In this document: positions 35,061 to 46,921 of the stretch, in pieces
How positions within the stretch are numbered: the stretch's first letter is position 1
Layout: each line of letters begins with the position of its first letter
Assembly: GCA_029964075.1 (NCBI GenBank)
Contig: CM057147.1
Span: forward strand, 23,333,513 to 23,397,512
Source of the DNA: Patiria pectinifera
Taxonomy: Eukaryota; Echinodermata; Asteroidea; Valvatida; Asterinidae
Reading direction: 5' to 3'
DNA length: 64,000 bases
Program-made: the position numbers and the translations under genes
Notes under the pieces: model-generated
Databases searched by the model: none
What the model was told of the DNA's origin: nothing
Seen by the model: the letters and a program-made list of their open reading frames with translations, nothing else

Positions 35061-35332
35061 GCATGGGCATCGCCAGGATTTTTTCTAGACAGGGGGGCAA
35101 TGCACATTTTCCCTCGAAATCCCTGTACTTTCCTGGCATATTCTTGATTTATCATTTTTCGAGGGTTGGAAGGGACCTTTGCCCCCTCCCTATTCTATTA
35201 AATTAACAGCCAAATGACTCTGCGCCTCTTTTACTTTTGGTTTTGCCCCTTTGTTTCCCCTGATTTGTGTGTGTGTGTGTGTGTGCTTTTCTGGGGGAAG
35301 GCCCTTGCCGACCCCTCGCGATGCCCATGATG
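35061..35332. repeat. G-tract element with CATGGGCATCGC ends
   Basis: Left 'catgggcatcgccaggat' and right 'cctcgcgatgcccatg' are inverted. Inside are G runs near the left end and a (GT)n microsatellite at about 35267. Related to 44191-44446 by its ends. Confidence 0.6.
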
Positions 35333-37249
35333 AAACAGACTGAAAATATGCTCATGTGAAACTGGCTTACATCTATTTGAAAAGATTGAAACCTATTTTT
35401 TTCCTGATATTAATATGAAGCTTTGTGAAACTAGACTTGATAGTTCACTTCATGAAGGAGTGTTGTTTTTGGCTTGTCTTTCCTGCTTCTACTTCCCCTT
35501 TCTCGTCACTGCCTAGTGAATAATTTGACCATGAACTATCCTTTTAAGATCCTTCTCTGTGGGGAAACGGATGTCTTTTTTTTCCCCCGTGTAAATGGCC
35601 TCCCATGTGAGTTGAGTGATAAATGACGATCGTACTCGACCATGAAACAATAACGATTCCATGATGTTATCAACCAGGCAACAGTGCAGGCACCTTTGGC
35701 TTGATGTAATGTGTGACCCGCTCCATAAAAGAGGGTATTATGTAGCAAACAAGTGAAATTGAGTTGTGGTTGGAAAGCCCGCAACTTATAAGCTTTCATT
35801 TGGTATATAATCCCGTTCTGGATATATGAGGTATTTGCATATTAATTGCTACCTTGTACCGGTAGTTTGAATTACACAACTGAGAAGACAGACGTTAAAA
35901 TAGCTGGCACTGTTGTAGCTTTGGGCACGATCAGCACTCAAAATTGTTTTTGTTTTTTTCACTTTATTCATCAAAATCAGCATTTCTGTGAATGAACTTT
36001 AGGTAATAAAGATGCCATTCATGACAAAGAATGAAAATCACATTTTGACGAAATGTTCACCCCCCCTCACATTGAGCGGGCCATTAAATGATAAAACACA
36101 GTGCGATCTTACTCCTTTTTTAGTGGAGGGGGGTCACATATGGTTTTGGTTCACTTGATTCAAATTCCCTCAGATACCTGAAGAATTCGAGCATTTCCCT
36201 TTCATATACACTGTTATGTGTAATCTATGTCTAAAATATGTGTCAGATTTATTGAGAAGCCTTCCAAAAGGAGAAAAAGAAAATGACATACCAGTGACTT
36301 CAAAACTTTGTTTTGTTGGCCTTTATGCATCATCACAAAAAAAGTTTATTGAACCTGATTTTTTTTTCTTTAAAATGCATTGAATCTTATTTCTCTTGGC
36401 AATGATGAAATCTAAAACAAAATTAGTGGAACTTAAAAAATAATGAAATAAAGTCAATAAAGGACTAAAAGTGTCATCAAATCAAAAATGTCACTCATGA
36501 AATCTGCTGAAAGGTGCCCCAGAATACAGAAGAAAACGTCAAACCCCTCTCTGTGCAACACGTGGGTCTCCCCCCCCCTAATGGTTCAGAGTTACATGTA
36601 TGCCCTGTCCTTTCCCCCAATCCTACACAATGTTTCAGTCAGATCCATTGCTGCACAAGATCATGTAGCCGCTTATTAACCAAGGAAATTAATCCCTTGA
36701 GATGCACAAAAACTATAACACAGAAATCGCACATTCGCAGTTTAACAGCCGCTGTCCCTGTTAATGCCATTCTGTCCTCACCCCAAGGGTACAAACATCC
36801 AGGTCCCAGATGTCACATCGTCGTAAACAAAAGTGGTTCTCGGTACTCAGCCATCACATATTCAATTTGATGAGAAAAGGCTCTGTCGTAGCATAAAGCA
36901 AGGGTTGTAGTGGGCGCGCATAGCCGGCATTTGTAATGGCGCCACATTGGCTGAGCAGCTTTGTCCTGGCAATCATTTATAATGACTTTACCGAACCCCG
37001 GCATTTTGCATCAATGCTCCTGCAACAACTCAAACAACTGTTTTCACATCCATTTTAGCGTTTTATGGGGATTTGGGCAATCACAGTAATTGATCTTTTT
37101 ATAGCTCAATTTACTGGAATGACGGGACCCATGCATGTTCAGGAATATTCCAAAATTTCTTCATAAATGTTGTTTAGGTGTGCAGATGGTGTCAAAGGGA
37201 GTTAATTTATAATTTTTTTTGTAATTTTTATGATTTGGTTGGTTTAAAC
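35333..37249 (+). other. GPCR intron, no gene recognised
   Basis: AT-rich. Open frames at 36488-36870 have no recognisable motif and no reliable splice borders. Confidence 0.4.
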
Positions 37250-37672
37250 CATTTAAAATTGTCCATGCTTTTCCGGACAACTGAGGGCACTGTTGCTGTG
37301 ATGTCATTTCAGGAAGACACTGTGCAGTTTAGGGGTTTTCTGTTCAAATTGTGAACCCCAAACTTTGCTAATTGAAAACATTTGTGAGAATAGTTTGCTC
37401 ATTGGCTTACTGCAGTGTACTGACACGACAACAAACCACCAAGGAAAAGAAAATTCACAACAGCAAAATATCCAAAATTCTATCAAGTTTTTGTGCTGAA
37501 ATAACTGTAAAGTTGAGGTTTCTGTCCGGAATGACATCACAGTTAAGCATGAAGATGGAAATTTGCAATAGCGTGCATTGTAAAAACCAAAAAGGCACCA
37601 AAATACTCCTTGAAAATGGCAAAACAAAAATTTAAAATAGGTGAAATGGGACACAATTGCATGGCCCTCTAA
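37250..37672 (+). repeat. Family 3 element, copy W2 (left end truncated)
   Basis: Same order of blocks as 32612-33022: 'aaattgtccatgctttt', 'ggacaactgaggg', 'ttctgttcaaattgtgaacc', 'catttgtgaga', ending 'catggccct'. The left TTAA end is missing. It carries an extra 130 bp or so in the middle. Confidence 0.6.
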
Positions 37673-38093
37673 TGCTGCATCATGATGTGTATGTGATGCT
37701 GGTCTTGTGTCAAACTGGAATACTTAAAGGGAGTGGTGTCCCTTGCCTGATTGTGATTACTGGCCAATGTATTGTAAAATGCCAAAAACAGCGTAGGAAT
37801 TGGTCATGGAAAGCCTCATTTTTGTCCTGGAAATGTCATGGAAAAATCGTTGAATTTCATTTGAAGATTTCTTTGAGAACCCCATTAAAATTTGTATGCA
37901 TTTCTAAAAATCTCGACACATGAGGAAAATCAATCACATTTGATTACCTTTTCAAAATTATTATTTCATCCCCTGCTCTCCCCACGCGCTTTATGATAAA
38001 ATGTCTCATACTACTCCTGCATATGGTTATTACTTATTTACAGCTTTTTGCAGGGCGCATCTGCTTCAAAAAAACAGCTTCATTTACCGGTAG
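37673..38093 (+). other. GPCR intron, nothing recognised
   Basis: No structure seen. Confidence 0.4.
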
Positions 38094-38654
38094 TTGTTAT
38101 AACACCTCACCCACAGATTCTGTGTCTTGATTGGCCGAGAGCGAGTCACATGTTACTTTCTAATTTTGCTATCTTTCTGTGCATGGCCAAAAGTACTATG
38201 CGCATAGCAACAAAAGTACTATGCGCATAGCAACCAAAGTACTATTTCCACGGCGCGGTATTTGTGTGCAGATGCATGCTGGTGTGCGCGTTGCACGTTG
38301 TGCGTAGCGCGTATTCCAAAGAGAGCGCGCCGCAGACTTGGGTTCAAACATTTCGTGAAGGGGTAGTTTTTAAGAGAAAAATACATTTTCCACCAATTTT
38401 GTATTGAAATTGAAGTTTATTTCAACTGTGTTCAGATTTAAATAATTAAAAATATTAAAATCAAGCAAAATCTGTGGGTGAAGTGTTATAAAACAAATAT
38501 TGAATGCTTTATCTCGTGGTGAAGTAAAACTAGCCTCCCTCGGTGATCCATGGACCATTCTATTTTCCCTCGGCTTCGCCTCGGGAAAATAGAATGGTCC
38601 ATGGATCACCTCGGGAGGCTAGTTTTACTACACCACTCGAAGCATTCAATATTT
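38094..38654. repeat. Compound foldback repeat with a 160-nt hairpin
   Basis: 'ttataacacctcacccacag' at about 38097 is inverted at about 38470 ('ctgtgggtgaagtgttataa'). Between them a unit AAAGTACTATGCGCATAGCA repeats two and a half times (about 38192-38248). Directly downstream, 38495-38654 folds into a long hairpin with a near-perfect stem of roughly 70 bp and a CTTC-type loop near 38575. Probably a foldback MITE with a nested partner. Confidence 0.65.
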
Positions 38655-38979
38655 GTATACTGGTGCATGTGCTACCAGTACTTGGTATAAAGTATTAATT
38701 AATTAATGAATAAAGCGCAGAAATTATGCAAATTGTCCATACAAATAGGCCTAGGCCCTCCTTAATGCTTTATTTAGTTCCACAACCTATGCCAAGTGCT
38801 TTTTCCTGCTACTAACCTTATTCTACCGTATTTCACAAAGACGACTTCAGTAACCAGTCACAAATGCATGCCAGCATTTGCTAATAAGTAGTACAACAAA
38901 AGAAGTCTCTGCACAAACTTCTCAGCAAATATAGAACAATCCCTTAAATGCTATCACTTGTATCACAAAGGCCTCCTGC
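38655..38979 (+). other. GPCR intron, nothing recognised
   Basis: No structure seen. Confidence 0.4.
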
Positions 38980-39155
38980 CCGGTTTATACTCGGAGCGAA
39001 AGCGAAAGCAAGCGTGACTTTGTGACGTCATGGCAAGTATTCGCGCTGCGAATTCGTAATAGTTGAACATACGTCAACTCTGGGGAATTTCGCAGCGAAC
39101 GTTTCATGACATCAATTCACTTCGCATTGGCATTCGCATGAAGTATAAACCGATT
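38980..39155. mobile_element. Small MITE with CCCGGTTTATACT ends
   Basis: Left CCCGGTTTATACTCGGAGCG and right (inverted) ATCGGTTTATACTTCATGCG, with 'tgacgtca' and 'gcgctgcgaattcg' words inside. Related to 24953-25083. Confidence 0.65.
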
Positions 39156-40239
39156 GTAAGCAACGCGCTAGCTATTGTTCAGATAGTCAAGGGGGCCGCT
39201 TCATGTACAATAGTTGGCGCAATGCTTTCACCATTGATGGGGGCCTCGTGTGCATACTGTGATCATGGATTATTCTATTGGTTGGGATTAACCTGGCATT
39301 GACTTATTTTGTGTCCATGTTTACTGTTAGATTTTAAATTTTGAAATCATACACTAGTCAGTTTTGAAGTCTGGACTCTTGAGTCTGAATCATTGTCACT
39401 GCAGTTTTTACTTGAATCTGGGTCATTAAATACGAGATCAAGTTGAACGTGTGAGTCCACGTTTCAGATCATTGATAAAAGTGCAGAGATGTCAGTGCAC
39501 TGAGGGCTAGGTCCAGCTGGAATATTTTTGTCAGCTGGGTAAACTTTGCTTCCGAGGCATCTGTAAAATAATCCATATTATCTGGGACGTCAAAACCACC
39601 CAAGGGAATTCTGCAATAAAGTGTGTGTCTGGTTTTATGATGGAAAGTGTTTGAGATGTTGGAGATGGATGAGAGAGTTGTAATTTTTTGTTGTTGAAAG
39701 GGAGGAATATTTGGCTGGCGTTGGATAAATAAAAAGCTGCCTAATTGGCTTGAATGGCTTCGATATTTTCTTGGAAGACGGAAAAGTGATTATGAATGAG
39801 CTAAATATGTATTCCAACTACGCTTGTGTAAACAAGATTCCATGATATTGACTTCCGGATAAGTGCGGCAGATAAATGCACACGCGATTCTATGGGGATA
39901 TGGCTAACCAAATCTGCATTCTGCAATTGTTCATGTTTTCTAAAAGAATGTGGGAACTTTTGTTCACACAAAAGTTGGGCCATACATGCACAGCTGGAAT
40001 AATGAACCGTCTTATTGTTTCTGTTAGTTTTGAACCATTCTCATTGAAACTCCTGATTCAGTGCATTTAGTTCTAAGAGGTGTTACTTGCCCTTTTTGTT
40101 TTTTGATTTTGTTTTGGGTGTGTTTAACACAAGTACTGTTTCGGTTGTTGTAATGGAGTCAATCACAATTAATATATCACAAGTACGGTCATATAACGGG
40201 GGATGGAAAATATTTGACATATGAATACCATTGCCTAAA
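39156..40239 (+). other. GPCR intron, nothing recognised
   Basis: No structure seen. Confidence 0.4.
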
Positions 40240-40500
40240 TGGCTGTGCATCCGAACCGAGTACCCGACCGTTGTTGTCAGGAACCGGTTCCAGATTATGG
40301 GATCCGGAACACGTAACCAACTGTACAAATGACTAAGTAACTTCTCAGACAATGAAAGAGAAAGGTTTTGAATGTCGTTCGTGGGGAATTTTCAAAATGA
40401 AAACCAGGCAACATCGGAAAACAAAACATGTTTCACGTTTATGACACTCGCGAAAGTTGCAGTTTGCACCGTAAAGCTACTAGCTCACTGTACACACTTG
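40240..40500 (+). mobile_element. hAT-like 'GAGTACCCG' element, copy V5 (3' truncated)
   Basis: GGCTGTGCATCCGAACCGAG, GTCAGGAACCGGTTCCAGAT, 'acttctcagacaatgaaaga', 'gggaattttcaaaatgaaaa' and 'cgcgaaagttgcagtttgca' follow the V1 order. The sequence is uninterrupted where V2 and V3 hold TTAA insertions, but it has no TTAA there. The right end is lost. Confidence 0.65.
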
Positions 40501-43500
40501 TATCCAGGGTGACCGTTTTAGCTGATTTTCGGCTAACTTTGACAGAAAATTTGTAAAAAAAAACGAGTTTGACAGAAAATTTGACAGAGTGGATTTTTTT
40601 GGCAGATTTCTGGCAGATTTCTGCAAAAATGGTTATTTGACAGAAAAACAGCAAATTTGAACAAAACAGTGTAGGCCTACATTTGTTTTAAAAAAGCTTC
40701 AATCCTTTCAAACAAACCCTTGCATAATGGGGCAGGTTGGCTGGTCTAGGTGCTGAGCTTTACTGGGAAACGGACTTCGTCGTGGCCGGATCCACGTTTT
40801 GCCCGAAATTTACCAATATCATAACATCTTTATGTGACTATAGATTGTTTATAATGTAATTTGAACCTTAATTAAGGCAATACTACCAATCTGCATGTGA
40901 GTTTAAGTGTTTATAGTGTATTTCGAATAATTCCGGGGAATTTGGCAGATTTTTGATAAATCTGACAGATTTTTGATGTGCATTTAGCAGAATTTGGCTC
41001 TGACCTTACGGTCACCGTGCTTGTATCTTGCTGTATTGACACACTGATACTAACCGTAAATGCGCACCCACTACCATTGCCACCGATCATAATCATTGCA
41101 ACAGCTTTTCACTTGATCTGGGAACAAAATGACATGTGATTGGCTTGTGATGACTTTGTTACAACTATGGTTCACATCATGCCATTATTTTTGTTTTCAT
41201 AGGACTCAACTGAGTATAGTGACCAAAGGACTAGCATGCAGACAAAGTCCGTGCTGTAGCCAAGTGTGCCGGGGCCAGCAGGGCAGAAAGTCAGCACACG
41301 GCATTACAGGGGATAAAGGTGCTAAGTCCCTAAATTTTGAAATTGACGGTAAATTGTGGCAGTTTTGCAAACCCTTTCCGGCTTCTTGTAGAACGCACCC
41401 CCACCCTAAGCTTTTGTAGCACCTCCCCACTAATGCAGCTTTCGTTCGTTAAAAAAGTTTTGTCCTGTGAAAAAGGTAGAATAACGGGCAATGGCAGCCA
41501 TTTTGAACATTTTGAAAATTGCTAGTTATTCTATACCTATATTTTTTCAAAGGACAAATCTGCGATAGCCAAATATCTTTCTCAAGACAACTCTGACTGT
41601 GTGTCAAATGCATTGCTCAGTTGTATTATCAAAGGCACATGTCCCCCAAATAGTTCCCCTATCTGCCCCACTAAACCATCTGCAGCCTTGTGGGACAGCT
41701 GTCAAAGTTTCATGCAACATGCATTGTCACTGTTGTCCATTTTTACAGAAAGGTTTTTACCGGCCTTCCTTTTTCCATATAGCATATTTTTTGTATACAT
41801 TTCTAGCTTGTCAACCCGGGTTTTTTTTCCATGAAAGAGTCATTAACCAGCAGCATTATTGGGGCCTAATCTCGTGCCGTGCATTATTTGCCGTAACAAT
41901 TTGTTTCAAGTGCCGCTCATTTCTCTGCATCAACGAGCTTGGTGTTTTGAAGGGCCTGTCCCTCGTTAACGAGACAGGATTTCACTGGGAGTTGTGTACC
42001 ATGCAATTTAGCGGGAGCGACGTAGTAATAATACTAAAGTGGTTTCCTTGAATTGATGATGATCGCCGTTTCTGCGAGGGACTTTCCCCAATTTGTGGGA
42101 AAGGGTGGACCATTTTTGATTAATTCTAGAAATTGTTGCATGGGCTGTACTGTTTTTGTTCAGTTGCAAAAGAAATGGCTCTTTTTGGGCGGGGTTTTTA
42201 ACAGTTCATAAAAAAGTGTCTTCTGTTAAAACGATAATATTTTGGTTTTTCTGCAAGCTTGTTATATGTGTTATATACTCAGTACTAATGTAGTGCGAGT
42301 CCCTTTTTCTCTTCTGCCTGTGATATTAAAAAAAAACCAGCATAACATAAACCCTCCAACATGAACCCTCCTCCTGGAGCAGAGTCAGTGGTGGAAATAC
42401 GTCACATGCATGTGTTGAACTCCCTAAAAATGGACAAATATGACGGCCAGACAGCGGGAATTTCAAGTGGACTTAAAAATTAACTTAATTTGAAGTCTAA
42501 AGGTTACCGTAGTCATTTATTGAGATAATTGCAACATTTCAGGCTATAATTCCAGCCCAACTTTTGTGAGTTTTGCAATTGACTGAAAAGCAGTCCATCT
42601 CAAACGGAGACCCGGAACGAAAGGGGCGTTTTGTCAGTGGCTACGGCCACGGCTACGTGCGTCACGTGAGGATCGTGATGGCCCGATCGCGGTTTAGCGT
42701 TTGATTAGCCCAGCTGTCGTGGTTTACCCGTCTGCCTTTACCTGAGTTGGTCTGGTTGAGCAACTCAAATGCACCCATTGTAACCATTGTGGGGGTACTT
42801 TTGCACTCATACTCGACTACTACATGTCCATGTACCTGCATAAACTCACACTCAGGCTCATCACAAATACAACTTCAGCAAATAACAAGTTGGCTTGCTT
42901 GTGTCTATATATCAGGCATGCAACTTTTTCCTCGGATCTGCTGATTTCCTAATTTTTTACTTATCACGAATGGCATTACAAATTGAAAAATACTGTACAA
43001 AGTTTTGTGTGGTTTGGAGTTCCCTCGTTTTTCCTAAATTCCCAGTTGCATGTCTGATATATTTTTTTTTTTTGAAAAAAAAGGATACTGGCTTCACATC
43101 ACATCATGAAGAAGAAAGGATGCCAAAGACGTTTCGGATTCTTTCATTTTTGGTCGACAGAGTTAGTGTGAATAGATTTTTTGCTGCTGCTTATATCTGT
43201 TTCATGTGCATGTAATTGCAAAAAAAGACTTATTAAAGACACCTTTCATTGTGAAGTATTAGTTTTAGAAGCTCATATGTATATGTACATGTAGTACACA
43301 TGTAGTCATGTACATTTTGTGCACAATTGTGTGTACGTGTTCTACATAAGTGTCAAGGACCGACACACAAAGGGAGAACAACAGATCTCTTCAGTCCTCG
43401 GGAGTTGGGTCTTTTGTTGGAAGCGGTCTTCTGTAGTAAGTTTGTGTGCTTAGTCTAGGGAAGAGTGTTATATTACAGGGACAAAGGGAATCACAAAGCA

Positions 43501-43554
43501 TTGTCCTCGAGTATAGTAAAACAAAAGTGTATGAATAGGTTTATCGTGTAAATC
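40501..43554 (+). other. GPCR intron, no gene recognised
   Basis: 40540-41000 contains repeated TTTGGCAGATTT / TTTGACAGAAAA words, a low-complexity or decayed repeat. Longer open frames at 41129-41419 and 41599-42051 lack recognisable motifs. Confidence 0.35.
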
Positions 43555-43790
43555 GAGGACACACACGTGACACATGCAACATCATCAATGAATTGAGGAC
43601 AGGAACCAAATCGAGGACTCCTTTGTTAGAAAACGTGTACAAAACCAATGAGAGCTGTTGTGAAAAAGTTAAAGTATAGGCCTAAACCATGGAGGAATGT
43701 TCTTATTCCTCCATGCCTAAACAAAGGAAAAGGGATGAGGAACAATACAAAATCCTTAATTTACACCATAAACAAACATGCTAGTACATG
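43555..43790 (-). repeat. Dispersed repeat, inverted partner of 16835-17035
   Basis: Reverse complement of the blocks at 16835-17035. It also holds a palindrome CATGGAGGAAT / ATTCCTCCATG at 43688-43715 that the other copy lacks, so something inserted here or was deleted there. Confidence 0.6.
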
Positions 43791-44190
43791 CTTGTGTGTT
43801 AAATTTATTACCCGTAGCATATAGTGTCAATTATGTATCCTCAGAGTCCTGCTACACACATAATTCATGTCATATGCATGGCCTATTCCTGCTGTCGTTA
43901 CTGTCACGCCACCCTGTGATAGATTCTTTTCATTTTTACTTTCATCGCGATACATGTATCCTTAATTGCATGAAGCAATTCTCAGAATGGACTAATTAAG
44001 TTGTTGTGCGGGACTGTCCCAAATTACAGCCTTTGTCTTTCTTTCACTCAGTCGGTAATTGGATCATTTATCGTAAGGCGACATGTGCGTACAAATGTGC
44101 AGTATGGCCCTGAAGCAAATTTACGCTTTGGGCATTAAATTGTGTTTCAGTAAACACAAAGGAAAAACAGTGTTCTCTTCTGGTGAAAGG
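43791..44190 (+). other. GPCR intron, nothing recognised
   Basis: No structure seen. Confidence 0.4.
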
Positions 44191-44446
44191 GGCATGGGCG
44201 TCGCACAACGTAAAGCCAATTACACGCGGAAAAAGGGGAATCAAAAACACAAAAAACAAAAGGGAAAAGAGGTGCAAGCCATATTGCTGTTAATTTGATG
44301 GGGATGGGGGGGGGAGGGCAAATGTTCCCCTGCCAACACTCGGAAAAATGATAAATTGAGAAGATATGTTGAAAAAGTTAAGGAATTTTGGGGAAAATGT
44401 GCTTTGCCCCCCCCCCCCCCGGAAAAAATATTGGCGACGCCCATGT
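44191..44446. repeat. G-tract element with CATGGGCGTCGC ends
   Basis: Left CATGGGCGTCGCACAACG and right 'ttggcgacgcccatg' are inverted. G9/G4 runs near 44308 and a C14 run at 44407-44420. About 256 bp. Same type as 35061-35332. Confidence 0.65.
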
Positions 44447-45954
44447 AAAGGGGCATTACGGCCTGAAATCCTTCATGTTTTGGATTGTTTTCTTATCCTA
44501 TTTCAAAGGTCTGAGTGAAAGGGAACAAACCTAATGTCTTACCGTTCCCAGACACAACAGACAGTTTGTAGAATACCCTTAAACTTACTATTTCAAGTCG
44601 TTTCTATTCAATGCACCGTACACGTTGTGTGTGTGTGGTACATAATAAGCACGGCATCAATACACAAATGCTGTTTCTTACTCGTCCCCAGAATGTTAAC
44701 CAGTGTGCCGCTGGATCACAACTAGTCTTCAATGTGCTCGATTTTTCTGAGACAAAATTTGGCCCCCGAAATTGACTATCGCATGGTTCTCGCAAGAATA
44801 GCACAGAATGCCCAAATTTTAAAGGATGGTTGTATAGATAGATAGTGCTTCCCGATCTTTCACGATCTTTCACCGAGCAAACAGAATCATCCCGAGGCAG
44901 CCAAGAACCATCCCCGATTTAATCAAGAATTGCTCTTCAAGGCGATTCGGCTTAAAATCAGGGATGTGTGAACCTAGCCTTACCGTACATGCTGTCATAT
45001 AAATCACACAATGAAGGGCTTGGGCGCAGCACTGCAACTGTTCTTCGTATCGAAGAGCTTAGTTGAGGATGGAGCACAAGTGTTTTGAGTAGAATAGCCA
45101 AATGAGGCTTATGATGCTGTGGACATGGTTGAGTATCAACAAAAATTATTCATGAGAGCTCGCAGGCTCCTACATCCTGATTTTGTCCTCTAAAGTCCTA
45201 CTTTTGTCCTTTTGGGGGAAAATTTTGATCCAACCGTTCTACTTTTTCACCTGGGTTTGTCTGAAATCCTGTGATTTAATTATGTCTGAATTGGTCAAGG
45301 TTGTGGATGGTGATACTTTCACATTGAAAGCACCTGGTGCCAGCTGCTATCAATTATGCAAAATATTTTCATCCCTCTGGGCAACTGTCAGCTGTATTGG
45401 TTCAAAGACATTGGCATAAATATTGCGATAACTATTTAATTACAAAGGCAGAATAAGGATTCAGTGCCGGGCATTTGCCTTTCAACATTCTATAGACATG
45501 CACGATGGAAGAGACGGTGAATTGCCATAGAGATTGGAAATTCTGGTCGGATATTGGGCGACCGTTGGCAAATATTTGCCCAAACAACAGCAAAGGATGC
45601 GCTCAATCAAATCTTGTTATGAAGCACATTCTATGAACTGAAAGATTGCGTCCTGATTTGCATGGGACAATTTGTATTCCTCCATGATGGGACAGTGCAT
45701 GTATGCATTGTGCTGTTCAATGTGTCTTATTCTCAAATTACTATCTGTCCATGGCGCATTCCATTGGATCCAATATGGACCCAAGTCCATTTTCTCTAGA
45801 GGGGGACTGAATGTTTTTTTTGTAACAATAAAAAGCTCAAATATGTCTCCCCCAAAATTCTAGGAAGGGGGGGTTCAATTAGGCACAGGCCTCCAGTTGT
45901 GACCTGCCCACCAGCCCCCCCCCCCCCCCCCTCAAAAAAATGCTGCCATACTAG
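44447..45954 (+). other. GPCR intron, no gene recognised
   Basis: 45900-45935 is C-rich. A chance nuclease-like VVDGDTF string occurs in a frame near 45300 (see rejected items). Nothing else seen. Confidence 0.4.
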
Positions 45955-46371
45955 ACAAATCTCGAGGTTGATGCGGGGTTGAAACCATGCAGCAATTCAC
46001 ACTTGAACATTTTTAACCATACGCCAAACCTGCATCAACCCTGAGATTGATTTCACCCCGGGTTGAACTCAACCCTGCTTCAGACCAGGTTTGAGATTTT
46101 TAACCGGGGTCGAAGTTCTCGCCAGTGTTCACAACAGTAGTAACCGAGCGAAAAATTAGCTTGGTTTGCACAAAATAAGTGTGAAACGTTGAGGGTTGAA
46201 CATGGGGTTGAAAACTAAAAAAAACTCAACCCAGAGCGGCCCGCAAATTTTTTTCTCCCAAACGACACCCGCATACATGGTTGTTTAGCGCCCTCTACGA
46301 TACTTTTATGAAATGCATGCAGGTATATAATTATTTGTTTCCCACCGCGTTTTGGCGAGCAGTGCGACAGC

Positions 46372-46441
46372 TCAGCCGATAGAGGTTAGGGTTTTGCACC
46401 GCGAGGTTGCGGGTTCGAATCTCGGTTTTGCACCCGGATTT
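46372..46441 (+). repeat. tRNA-like sequence (tRNA-derived repeat or tRNA pseudogene)
   Basis: 'agctcagccgatagagg' resembles a D-arm/A box and 'gcgggttcgaatctcgg' a T-arm/B box at tRNA-like spacing. The acceptor strands do not pair, so it is unlikely to be a working tRNA gene. It lies inside the nested element at 46234-46868. Confidence 0.4.
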
Positions 46442-46555
46442 TTTTCCTTTTATTTCCGAATTTCATAACGTTCAAATTCACTTTTATTTCCTAATTTTAT
46501 ATTTTCTTCTCATGTTTTTATAAAGTTAAGTCCAAAACGAAATAGCGTACTCCCA

Positions 46556-46820
46556 GGCCAAGTTCGGGCAAGGACCATTAGTCGACTAGTGGTTGATTTG
46601 TGACGTACCTGTGCGAACGTCTCTAGTCAAACGCTGGTCAAAATGTCATCGCAAAACTTCTGGATCCTGGCTCTCTGCTATTGGTTACCAGCGAAGCAAC
46701 CAACCCCAGTAGGCTGGTTCCAAATAGTCGACTAGCCTAGTCAACCACCGTCGACTAGACAGAGTTCGGGCAAACGTTAGTTAACCATTGGTCAACTATA
46801 GTCCTTGCGCGAACTTGGCC
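46556..46820. mobile_element. Innermost MITE with GGCCAAGTTCGGGCAAGGAC ends
   Basis: Left GGCCAAGTTCGGGCAAGGAC and right (inverted) GGCCAAGTTCGCGCAAGGAC differ at one of 20 bases. GTCGACTAG words occur in mirrored order inside. 265 bp, non-coding. Confidence 0.75.
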
Positions 46821-46921
46821 CCATATGTGGATGTCGTTTGGGAGAATAAAAATTGCGGGCGGCCCTGGGTTCATTCAGAGTTGAGTTGCTGGGTTGAGAA
46901 GCTGTTGTGTGAAAAGGCCTA

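Larger units (their letters stand above)
45955..46921. mobile_element. Harbinger-like element, relative of 9141-10128, with nested insertions
   Basis: The right end GTGTGAAAAGGCCT is the same terminus as at 10128, and the arms are rich in GGGTTGAA / TTCAACCC words. The left terminus is decayed. A second inverted pair, GAGCGGCCCGCAAATTTTT (46234) and AAAAATTGCGGGCGGCCCTG (to about 46868), marks a middle element. Inside that is an inner element at 46556-46820. Confidence 0.55.

Noticed and set aside
41599-42051. 150-codon open frame in the GPCR intron
   Set aside because: Cys/Phe-rich composition typical of AT-rich non-coding DNA, no domain, no exon borders.
45183-45419. Open frame with 'VVDGDTFTL', reminiscent of staphylococcal-nuclease-like domains
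   Set aside because: Only this one short string matches. The following residues do not continue the fold, there are no splice borders, and it lies in repeat-rich intron. Judged chance.
46372-46441. Functional tRNA gene
   Set aside because: A and B boxes are present but acceptor strands do not pair and the T stem is imperfect; kept only as a tRNA-like repeat.
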